NCBI GenBank assembly: GCA_016169945.1
Contig: JADLSH010000333.1
Coordinates: 2,108,001 to 2,172,000 of the forward strand
Direction: 5' to 3'
DNA from: Trachythela sp. YZ-2020
Taxonomy: Eukaryota > Cnidaria > Anthozoa > Malacalcyonacea > Clavulariidae
DNA length: 64,000 nucleotides
Numbering within the stretch: the first letter of the stretch is position 1; every line of letters begins with the position of its first letter. Both the position numbers and the translations under genes were made by a program. Of the stretch, positions 55,570-64,000 are shown piece after piece. The notes beneath the pieces are model-generated. The model was given only the letters and a program-made list of their open reading frames with translations. It was not told the origin of the DNA and did not search any database.

Positions 55570-58500
55570 ACCAAAGGCACCATATGTGTGTTCACGATGT
55601 GTTAGAGATAAAAAATCTCCAAAAAAGTTCTCACTTGGAAATTCAATGATTCCTTCTGCTGTTCCACAGGAATTACAAGATTTGACTCAAATTGAGGAAA
55701 TGTTAATTGCTCGTGCTCTCCCAATTATGAGAGTTTACATTAAACCTGGTGGACAAAGAGGTTACTCAGGGCACTGTATTAACCTGCCACAAAATGTTAA
55801 AGAACTTGCAACATCATTACCAAGATATCCCAGGGAATTATCTGTGATTATTGTAAAGGTCAAAGGTAAAGATAACACATTTAAAGATGTGAGTGTGAAA
55901 CGAGAAAAAGTGCACAATGCTTTATTGTGGCTTATATGTAATAATCCTCATTATGCAGAATTAAAAATTAATGTGGATGCGTTAAACTCTTTACCTGCCA
56001 ATGGTGTACCATCGGATCTCGTAACTGTCGAGACTGAACATGAAATTATCTCGGGTGATAATGCTACGGCTGATTTAGGCCCTCCCACTGAAAACCCTTC
56101 TGAGGACATAGTTTATAGCAACTCAACTGAAATGAGTAGTTTTTTACCTATTGGTGAGCAACAGGAACAGGAAATAGAAGCAGTAAGAAATCAGCTATCT
56201 TCAAATGAACCAATGTCCTGGCCTAGTGTTGAAAATGAGCCATTAAATGAATATCAGATATCACATCTTGCCACTATGGCTTTTCCAACTTTATTCCCTG
56301 ATGGGAAAGGTGATCCCACTAATCAAGGACTCATGAGGGATGTCCCTCTTCCAGAACGAATAAAGCATCTTTTGAAATTTGCGGAGAATATTGATGGTAA
56401 ATGGGTGTATCGTTTTGCTAATCACCCCAGATTTTCATATTGGGCTTTTAATATGATTCACAGAATGCGTATTTTACAACAGAGTGGAATATTCCTCAAA
56501 CAAAATCCAGGTGAAGCACATCTCACTATTGATGAGTTACGTGAAATGGCTACAAGTAACAATTCTGCTGTATTTATGTCCAAAGTGTCAAGGTATGTTG
56601 GCAATATTGCAGGTACAAGTGCTTACTGGAATAAAGTAAGAGAGGATCTTAAAGCAATTATAACTAATGTTGGAGCACCAACATTGTTTTTTACTTTTTC
56701 ATCTGCAGACATGCATTGGCCTGAACTACATGCTTTGTTCGGGGCAAATACTGCTAATAGCAACAGTGAGACAAGGCGACAAAATGTCATAAATAATCCT
56801 CACATTGTGGATTGGTTTTTTACCCAGAGACTAGAAAGCTTTGTTAAACACTGGCTTTATGAAACTCTTGGTGCAAAGTGGCATTGGTTCAGATATGAAT
56901 ATCAAGGCAGAGGTAGTATTCATTGCCATGGTACTGCTAAACTGAATAATGACCCAGGATTGTGTGAACTTACTCAGACTGCCCTAAAGGGGTTCCTAGC
57001 TCAAAAATTTAAGGATGAGAATGATTGTCCTGACACAACAGAACTAGACCAGGATATTGAAGCTGGTAAGAAAGCTGCTGACACAGCATGTCAGTATGTA
57101 GATTGGTTATTGTCAACAGTAAACCCAAACCCACCAGATGAGGACATGTGGGTACGACCTCAAGTCCATCCATGTCAGAGACCTCACAATGACATTCCTG
57201 AATATGAAATACAATCTGATTACGTTGATCTTTTAAATATGGTTCAAAGACACACTCGTTGTAGCACAAGCTATTGCCTTAGAAAGAAATCTAACGAGTC
57301 AGAGTTGAAATGTAGATTTCATTTTCCATTTGATCATTGCCCTTGGACAAAGTTAGAATTTGAACCAATTCACAGTAAAGGTAATAATGTGCAATATAGA
57401 GCAAAGATTGTTACTCGAAGAAATGATTCAAGATTGAATAACCACCAACAACTGCAATTGCAAGGATGGCGTGCCAACTGTGATATACAAGTAGTTATTG
57501 ATCATTATGCTTGTGTTGAATATCTCACAAAATATGCTGCTAAAGGTGAACCAAGGTCACCAATGCTGAAACAGGCATTTAATTCTATTGTCCAGAATGT
57601 TGACAGTAATAGTGACCCTCATAGAGCGATCAAGAAAGTAGTGATGAAAACTCTTGGTGAAAGAGATTATGCAGCTCAAGAGACAATGCATCATTTGTTG
57701 TCATTAAAACTTCACAGTTCATCATTTAAAGTGATTCCAATAAGTTTAAATGGTTCCCGTAGAGTGTGTGAAAATGCATCAATAGAAGATGGAGACTTTT
57801 GTACAGATAACTCCTTGCTTGATGTGTATGCTAATCGCCATCAATATGACAGCTCACAGGCTGTTACGAACATGAACTTTATTCAATTTGCTACAACATA
57901 CCAGGTTGTTAGCAAAAATCTTACAAAACTGCCTGAAAATGTTATCCCAAGAATATTTCCAACATATTCTCCTAACCCAAAAGGACCAAATTTTAGTTTT
58001 TATTGTAAGTATCAACTTCTGAGATATAAACCGTGGAGATTAACCCAAGACAATGCATGGGGCGACCAAGAACCAACTGATGAGATTTTAGTAAGTCATT
58101 GGCAAGAATTCTTGCAGACACCTTATGGACAAACTAATGTCCCAGACTGGTTTGACAAACTCCAAAGTGTTATTCAGAGTCAACAAGAACCAGAAGATGA
58201 ACCTTGTGAAGAGCAAGGCAATACTCGAGAGGAATGGATGATCCTTTCTGAACTGAACACTCCATTTGATAACTCGGAACAAACAGCAGAGTCAACACAT
58301 GACTGGCACCAAGATAGAGCTCAATATTCTGAAGAGCAGATTCGTGAAATGCCAACATGGATAAAAAACCAAAGAGATAATCATATCACTACTGAGCACT
58401 ATGAAGTTGTCAATATTAACACTTTCAGTCAAATGCAAAATGTTGCATATAATATTGTTAAATCTCATTCTGAAGATATTTCATTTGAGAAAGAGTCATT

Positions 58501-59833
58501 ATGCCTTATTATCATTGGAGTGGCAGGAACTGGCAAGAGTTACCTTATTAATGCTATTCGCAACCTTCTGCGACGTAAATGCAAGGTTACTGCAACAACT
58601 GGTAAAGCTGCATATAATATACAAGGTATCACCATACACTCTTTGCTGAAATTACCCATTGGATCAAGGGGTAAAAAGGATCTTACTGGTCAAAGCCTGT
58701 GTAGATTACAAGAAACCCTAAATGGAGTTGACTATATTGTCATCGATGAATATTCCATGCTTGGTCAAGTTGCTTTTGGCTGGATAGATAAACGTTGTAA
58801 ACAAGCAACAGGTTTACATGACAAAGTTCTTGGTGGGAAATCTCTGATTTTAATTGGTGACCCAGGTCAGTTACCACCTGTAGCAGATAAGCCTCTTTAT
58901 CACGCTAAACCATCAAATGATGTTGGTGAACAAGGCCATCAAACTTATAGAATGTTCGATGAAGTTGTTAAGCTTACAGTCAATCAGAGAGTGCAAGGTA
59001 TGAGTTCTGAACAAGTCAACTTCAGAGATTTATTGTTACGACTTCGCAAGGCTGAGTCAACAGTTGATGACTGGAAGTTACTTTTGACTCGACAACCATC
59101 GAACGTCACAAATTTATGTGATTTCGAAGATGCTACCAGACTCTTCTATAGCAATGAGCAAGTTGCAAATTACAACCATGAACAACTGACTAAACTTGAG
59201 CATCCAGTTGCTCATATCAATGCTCGACATTCATCTGAGATTGCTAAGAAAATTCCTTCAGACGACATGTCTGGATTAGAACCTGTGGTATTCCTAGCAA
59301 AAGGTGCCAGAGTTATGCTAACCATGAATTTATGGTCAAGTGTGGGCCTCTGCAATGGGGCAACTGGAACAATCATTGATTTTATCTTTGAAAGCAATCA
59401 TCAGCCACCAACTTTACCTGTCGCTGTAATTGTTCGATTTGAGAACTACAGAGGTCCTTCATTTGACAACACTCGTCCATCATGTGTCCCTATATGTCCA
59501 ATCACTGTCACCTCAGACAATAGTTTCCAGGAAAGGCAACAATTACCTCTTAGACTTGCTTGGGCTCTGACAATACACAAGAGCCAAGGTCTCACACTGC
59601 CAAAAGCTTGGATTGACATTGGTAAATCTGAAAGAACGCCTGGAGTCTCTTATGTTGCAATCAGTAGAGCAAAAACACTATCATCTTGTGTCATTGAACC
59701 CATGACTTATGAAAGGTTAACAAGCTTGAAATCGTCAGCGAGTTTACAGTTCAGGCTTGAAGAAGAAAACAGGCTAGATCGTTTGGCACAGGCTACATGC
59801 AGTGCGTCTAACTCATTAAACCATTCAGGTTAA
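55502..59833 (+). CDS. Helitron-like Rep/PIF1 helicase, large open frame (1443 codons)
   Basis: Domains in order: zinc segment C-x2-C...C-x2-C (residues 11-35, CIVCQEAWP and [10 protein letters not shown]); DUF6570-like part (40-130, [16 protein letters not shown]). Next comes the Helitron_like_N region (about 265-490) with the HUH motif RGSIHCHG (His474, His476). The Y2 site [10 protein letters not shown] follows (Tyr674, Tyr678), and then a PIF1 helicase (about 995-1430). The helicase has Walker A GVAGTGKS (1006-1013), Walker B VIDEYSM (Asp1082, Glu1083), GDPGQLPPV, and the late motifs [13 protein letters not shown] and YVAISRAK. All catalytic residues are present and the frame is intact, unlike the upstream frames. 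The HUH/Y2 pair nicks and joins single strands in rolling-circle transposition; the helicase unwinds. The natural start is probably upstream, since the zinc segment continues from the previous frame. Confidence 0.9.
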   Translation: MYSVQYTVSQCIVCQEAWPLKSRPKAPYVCSRCVRDKKSPKKFSLGNSMIPSAVPQELQDLTQIEEMLIARALPIMRVYIKPGGQRGYSGHCINLPQNVKELATSLPRYPRELSVIIVKVKGKDNTFKDVSVKREKVHNALLWLICNNPHYAELKINVDALNSLPANGVPSDLVTVETEHEIISGDNATADLGPPTENPSEDIVYSNSTEMSSFLPIGEQQEQEIEAVRNQLSSNEPMSWPSVENEPLNEYQISHLATMAFPTLFPDGKGDPTNQGLMRDVPLPERIKHLLKFAENIDGKWVYRFANHPRFSYWAFNMIHRMRILQQSGIFLKQNPGEAHLTIDELREMATSNNSAVFMSKVSRYVGNIAGTSAYWNKVREDLKAIITNVGAPTLFFTFSSADMHWPELHALFGANTANSNSETRRQNVINNPHIVDWFFTQRLESFVKHWLYETLGAKWHWFRYEYQGRGSIHCHGTAKLNNDPGLCELTQTALKGFLAQKFKDENDCPDTTELDQDIEAGKKAADTACQYVDWLLSTVNPNPPDEDMWVRPQVHPCQRPHNDIPEYEIQSDYVDLLNMVQRHTRCSTSYCLRKKSNESELKCRFHFPFDHCPWTKLEFEPIHSKGNNVQYRAKIVTRRNDSRLNNHQQLQLQGWRANCDIQVVIDHYACVEYLTKYAAKGEPRSPMLKQAFNSIVQNVDSNSDPHRAIKKVVMKTLGERDYAAQETMHHLLSLKLHSSSFKVIPISLNGSRRVCENASIEDGDFCTDNSLLDVYANRHQYDSSQAVTNMNFIQFATTYQVVSKNLTKLPENVIPRIFPTYSPNPKGPNFSFYCKYQLLRYKPWRLTQDNAWGDQEPTDEILVSHWQEFLQTPYGQTNVPDWFDKLQSVIQSQQEPEDEPCEEQGNTREEWMILSELNTPFDNSEQTAESTHDWHQDRAQYSEEQIREMPTWIKNQRDNHITTEHYEVVNINTFSQMQNVAYNIVKSHSEDISFEKESLCLIIIGVAGTGKSYLINAIRNLLRRKCKVTATTGKAAYNIQGITIHSLLKLPIGSRGKKDLTGQSLCRLQETLNGVDYIVIDEYSMLGQVAFGWIDKRCKQATGLHDKVLGGKSLILIGDPGQLPPVADKPLYHAKPSNDVGEQGHQTYRMFDEVVKLTVNQRVQGMSSEQVNFRDLLLRLRKAESTVDDWKLLLTRQPSNVTNLCDFEDATRLFYSNEQVANYNHEQLTKLEHPVAHINARHSSEIAKKIPSDDMSGLEPVVFLAKGARVMLTMNLWSSVGLCNGATGTIIDFIFESNHQPPTLPVAVIVRFENYRGPSFDNTRPSCVPICPITVTSDNSFQERQQLPLRLAWALTIHKSQGLTLPKAWIDIGKSERTPGVSYVAISRAKTLSSCVIEPMTYERLTSLKSSASLQFRLEEENRLDRLAQATCSASNSLNHSG

Positions 59834-62041
59834 TAACACATACTGCAAGGATCCTGGTAATTATTAAACCATATCTCAGTGCTGTTACGTACTGTACGTA
59901 TATCATGAGTGAAATGTGTAATATTTCACCCTTAATGCTCTATTTTATTTAATGTAACTTATAATGCTTATCTGCATGTATGGAAATTGGATGTTTGGCA
60001 AGGTAAAAATGGTAAGTGTAATATTTTTCTTTTTAATAAATCCCTCCCTTCCCTCTCCCATTATACTGTGCCAATCATGTAAATTATATATACTTATACA
60101 TTTTTTTCTTCTTACAGATAACTATGATGAGCATACACATATTACACAATACAATTCAAAGAACAACGTCTAGCAGTAACAAGTGTCAAACAATCTTCTC
60201 TAATACACATATGAAAATTGGATATTTGGGAAAATGGTAATTCTGTCTATTTCACTCTTAGTAAATTATTACTCGACGAGTCAACGTCTTTCCCATTTTT
60301 TGAAACCCGCTCTTGTCTTTGTAAACTATACATATTGTACTTAAAAATCTATTTCTTTTATAGCCTTTTGGTAGTTCTGATGATTCAATGCCTTGAGCAG
60401 CAACAACAATTAAATTTCTCATTCTCTCAGAATTTAATGGAATAAATATTACGTCTGCTGTACTTTAACGAAATAGTCTACAGCCTGTGGTTTCTACAGC
60501 TAAAGGTTATGCAAATGTGTTCATGGAATTGCCTGATTTCCTAAAACGAATTTTATTCCTAATGAGGACTGTCAATGAAGAGATCTGTAGAATGATGTTA
60601 ATCAATGCAACCAAAAACAAACAGTTGTAACCTTCTGGTGTTTATTCAGACACCTGAATTTCAATCTGAATTTTTACTGCAAAAAGACGACTAAGATTTG
60701 TCGCTTGTTTACTAACTATTGTGCAAAACATTAGTGCACTATCAAATGTGTTATATTTACTTTAACATCGAATATTGTCTATATGGCTAGAAGTGGAAGC
60801 CTTGCCAATGATCACAAATAAGTGACAGTTATTTGTAATATTTAAATTAACTGTAATTACAATTATTTTATATACTCTTTAAAATACTACTGTAGTTATA
60901 TCATTCATTTTTCTAATCTTCTAGGTTAAATTAGTCTGATAACTCCTCTCCCCTCCGCAGAGGCTTTTTAGCGAGCGCCGCGATGTAGCAAAGCGAGATA
61001 TTGAAAGATTGGGAGAGGAAGGTGCGCTTACATGAAGTTTACATGGGGCCCACTCTTCCCTTGATCACCCGCACGCGTTCACTATTAAACCTGAATGCCT
61101 CATTCTCCGGGTATTAAGCCCGCAAATTGAGTTAAAATCTTAAATAAACTCCTCTGCAGAGGAGAGAGTGATGCCTCTGTAAATTTACGTTCAGTTAAAT
61201 TTTGCTTCCCATAATGCATGGCTGCGAGGCAGCACTTCACTTGCGATAGTAACTTCTAGTATAATTTTATAATGGGTAGACTACCCCATCTATTATGTCT
61301 CCTGTTAACTTGTTAAGCAGCAATAGAAAAGCAAACCTTCATTTTGGCAAGGTCTTCAATCAGTTAGCCACATATACATCAGTGCAAATACTGCAAAACA
61401 ATATTATTTGCACAGATATAGATCAGGGTTTACAGATCGAAAGCCTTGTCAAGAAAATAAATGTGGTATTTTACACAAACAAAACAATGATAGGGTGTCA
61501 TAATTTCAATATTTTCTGGTACTGTTAATTTCTTGAGATAAGAACGTTCAAGGTACCAACACCTTGCACAAATCCCCTCTGTATTCAAAAGAGAAGATAT
61601 ATGCATATATATGTGACACGATTCACATCTGTATTCTCACGTCCATATTCTGTTGGGCTATTCTGCCCTGTTGACATGCTTTCAACTGATGTTTCACTGG
61701 TGACATAAAATCTTATCAAATGCCATGGCAGATATTGAGTCTTCAGATTATTTATAGCATTCTTGTGCTTTGCCAAAACACAATTGCATTGTTTATTGAA
61801 GCAATGATATTGATTAAACTAGAAGATATATAAGCCAAGCTTTAGTCAATTCGTTATGTGTTGATGTGTTCCCAAGTTTTGATTTTGTGTGTTTTGTCAG
61901 ACCTTGCTGACCTTGTTATATACACTTATAGGCCGTTCTTTGTAGACTTTGTGGCACAAACTACAAGGAAATAACGTCTCTCCGTCAATTTTTTTAGTGC
62001 ATCAGAAAATTGGGCAATAGCCATAGACACCTGAAAGTTAA
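59834..62041. other. Long non-coding stretch downstream of the Helitron/PIF1 locus
   Basis: No supported gene. It holds a perfect palindrome TACGTAC-T-GTACGTA (59886-59900), 53 bases after the stop codon. A diverged direct repeat lies at 59980-60017 and 60212-60244 (TGGAAATTGGATRTTTGG). A 16-bp palindrome CTCCTCTGCAGAGGAG is at 61149-61164. GC-rich CGAGCGCCGCGATGTAGC lies near 60974. A Helitron 3' end (hairpin then CTRR) was not found with confidence. Confidence 0.5.
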
Positions 62042-62259
62042 ATGGTCTTCGTATTCGAAGTAGGGCAAACGCTAATGTCAGGAAAGTATCCTTGTGTTGG
62101 CCTTCGTTTCCCTGTCAAAAACTACATTATCCATTGTCAATATGCCTTACAAAGCCCTCGATATCTTCACAAAGCTCTACTGTTTCTATATTACACTTCA
62201 TCGCTGTCAAAAAAAACATTCAAACGATCAGAAAAAAGGTTATTTTTATCGGAAACCTG

Positions 62260-62412
62260 ATATGAATCAGGGTTGCCAGATTTGATGAATAATTAAGCCA
62301 AACATTGTTATAAGCGGCCTTTTGATCTCATTGTTAAATTCTAAGAAAAGAGAGATTATGATAATATTTTTTGGCTTATTTATTCATCAAATCTGGCAAC
62401 CCTGATATGAAT
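62260..62412. mobile_element. hAT-type miniature element, 137 bp, with 8-bp TSD
   Basis: The element 62268-62404 begins CAGGGTTGCCAGATTTGATG and ends with the reverse complement, giving about 35-bp inverted ends with small differences. It is flanked by perfect ATATGAAT duplications (62260-62267 and 62405-62412). It has no coding capacity and must be moved by a hAT transposase in trans. Confidence 0.93.
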
Positions 62413-62522
62413 TAAATACGTAACATTTTGTTTACAAACACGCCTGGCATTTTTGCTCACGAAATCGCTAGTTCGCCATTCATTATAGGTCAGCGGAGGA
62501 CCACACAAGAATAGTTAATTAG

Positions 62523-62740
62523 CCAAGATGGCGGACGTGTTTAATCTAAATTTTTGTCTTTACAATGTGAAAATTGTCGCCAGGCGAAGTATCCGAAGGA
62601 CGAACTATAGCGAGATTAATAGGGATACTCCAGTCAATATATTCGCTAGTCTGTGGAGAGTTGCTCAGAGCCTAAACGGCTTCGTGGAACACTTTTGTTT
62701 CGTAGATCGTAGTGACAACAAAGCAGAACTGCAGAAGTGA
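62523..62740 (+). CDS. Possible first exon of a host gene (AAGATGGCGGA start)
   Basis: AAGATGGCGGACG at 62525-62537 matches the sequence often found around the start of TATA-less metazoan housekeeping genes (YY1-type motif over the start codon). The frame from ATG 62528 reads MADVFNLNFCLYNVKIVARR, then NIFASLWRVAQSLNGFVEHF, and stops at TGA 62738. A donor-like GAA|GTGAGA at 62735 could end the exon earlier. No second exon was identified before the window end, and the product is not recognised. Confidence 0.35.
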
Positions 62741-63117
62741 GAAGTTGTATATATATTTCACTTCCGTGCATTTGGTGATTGAGTTGTTTACATTGCTATC
62801 TGGATGATTGTGGCTGAGTGCAGTATTTTGTTATTACTTGTTGATCACAGGAAACTCTCTAAATTTGTGCATCTGAAATTGGCTGGGCCCACCATGACAA
62901 ACTACAAATTATGCATACAGTATACTGTTGCAATATGTCCAGCAGGTAGTGGGAATTCGAATTAAGTATTACGTATAGTTCCCAGATGACTAATTTTTTC
63001 ATAAATATTGAAAAATGGCAAAGTAAACAACTCAAATATGCTCTTGAAGTGAAAAATCTGATTCTGATTGAGTTAAATACATTTTATGGTGCAGACTCTT
63101 GGCTGATAGGCACTAGA

Positions 63118-63660
63118 ACAACAGAGAGTTGGTTGACAGGATATTTAAATGGCATTTGGTAGACAGGATACTTTGCCGACATTTGGTCGACAGGACATTT
63201 AACCGACCTTCAGGCGACAGAACATTTAACCAACATTCGGTCAACAAGACATTTAACTCATTAAGGTGCAGTGTGCCCTGGTATGCCTTACATTTCTATT
63301 TTAGTTTGTCTAATGCCAGACTATTTTACGTGTCATGGGGAGATCCATGCACTTTAACCAACATTTGGATGACAGTACATTTAACTGACATTCTGTCGAC
63401 AGGATATTTAATTGACATTATTCAGTCGACCGGGTATTTAAATTAACCGACATTTGGTCGACAGTACATTTAACTGACATTCTGTCGACAGGATATTTTC
63501 TTTTGACATTGGTGACCAGTACACGTTAACGACATTCGACAGGACATTTCATTACATTTAACTGACATTCTGTCGACAGGACATTTCATTGATATTATTC
63601 GGTCCACAGGGCATTTAACTGACATTTGGTTGACAGCACATTTAACTCATATTAGGCCAA
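63118..63660. repeat. Minisatellite, ~27-bp unit with GTCGACAGG
   Basis: Degenerate units close to GACATTYGGTCGACAGGACATTTAAC repeat about eighteen times, with a unique interruption at 63262-63345. The same unit resumes at 63945 and runs off the end of the window. Open frames across it are by-products. Confidence 0.9.
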
Positions 63661-63944
63661 AAGTCCAGTGACAAACTTGCATGTAGACAATAATCGATGT
63701 CTCCTCAATGAACACAATTAATAACAATAATAGTCTTTAATATTCATCTTTGGCAAATAAATACAATGAGCTTACATAAGTTATTTAAAATAAACATTAT
63801 ATACAAGATTACAAATTGCTATAATATATAAAACCAAGAAAACAATCATGCATATCATTTTCTGGTGCTTTATTTTACATACTCCTTCCTTGTATAAATA
63901 ATATGCTTTCAGAAACTGTATTATGCTTTCAGAAACTGTATTGT
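63661..63944. other. AT-rich spacer inside the minisatellite region
   Basis: No gene. A 21-bp direct repeat (ATGCTTTCAGAAACTGTATTA) occurs at 63903-63923 and again at 63924. Confidence 0.5.
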
Positions 63945-64000
63945 TCGACAGGACATGTAACCGACATTTGGTCGACAGGAAATGTAACTGACATTCGGTT
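63945..64000. repeat. Continuation of the ~27-bp minisatellite to the window end
   Basis: Two units with GACATTTGGTCGACAGGA and GACATTCGGTT; truncated by the window edge. Confidence 0.85.

Noticed and set aside
62042..62285. Two overlapping short plus-strand frames
   Set aside because: No motif; the end of one lies in a miniature hAT element.

Overview
This window looks like AT-rich, intron-containing metazoan DNA made almost entirely of transposable elements and their debris. GT-AG introns can be read inside several broken genes. The mix of families suggests a marine invertebrate such as a cnidarian: DIRS/Ngaro-type retroelements, SGNH-hydrolase fragments, Crypton-like recombinases, P-element-like and hAT transposases, Helitron/PIF1 proteins and a Maverick-type element. 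That taxonomic guess is inference; nothing here fixes the species. No rRNA, stand-alone tRNA, CRISPR or bacterial operon is seen.

Layout, left part (1-22.5 kb): a duplicated 160-bp repeat; a broken Helitron-like Rep gene on the minus strand (2.3-4.7 kb); an SGNH-hydrolase remnant (5.1-5.3 kb); two minisatellites (6.2-7.6 kb); a duplicated fold-back element (8.5-9.4 kb); LINE remnants (10.0-10.6 and 14.5-15.5 kb); a DIRS/Ngaro-like fragment (11.2-12.6 kb); a 21-bp minisatellite (15.8-16.6 kb); three exons of a conserved gene of unknown function (16.7-17.5 kb); a Ty3/gypsy pol remnant (17.9-19.8 kb); and a Crypton-like recombinase remnant (20.5-21.2 kb).

Middle part (22.5-45 kb) holds three nested insertions with clear target-site duplications. 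A 3,481-bp hAT element (22559-26039, TSD ATAAGAGA) sits inside codon 22 of an open reading frame. A 2,056-bp non-autonomous element (28634-30689, 9-bp TSD GCTAAATAG) splits a cysteine-rich gene. A 12,458-bp Maverick/Polinton-like element (32388-44845) has long terminal inverted repeats, a 5-bp TSD GTATC and degenerate capsid-type genes; a retroelement pol fragment lies inside it.

Right part (45-64 kb): a P-element-like transposase pseudogene with at least five introns, several small inverted-repeat elements with matched ends, and the best-preserved genes of the window. These are an RPA-like OB-fold gene (minus, 52.3-53.4 kb, intact with one intron) placed head-to-head with a large Helitron/PIF1 locus (plus, 53.9-59.8 kb). 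The Helitron/PIF1 locus has a tegument-type cysteine protease domain, a 33-bp coding minisatellite, HUH-Y2 Rep motifs and a PIF1 helicase. A DNA-replication protein pair sharing one upstream region would fit a rolling-circle transposon, but element ends were not found. The window closes with a possible host first exon at 62.5 kb and a 27-bp minisatellite.
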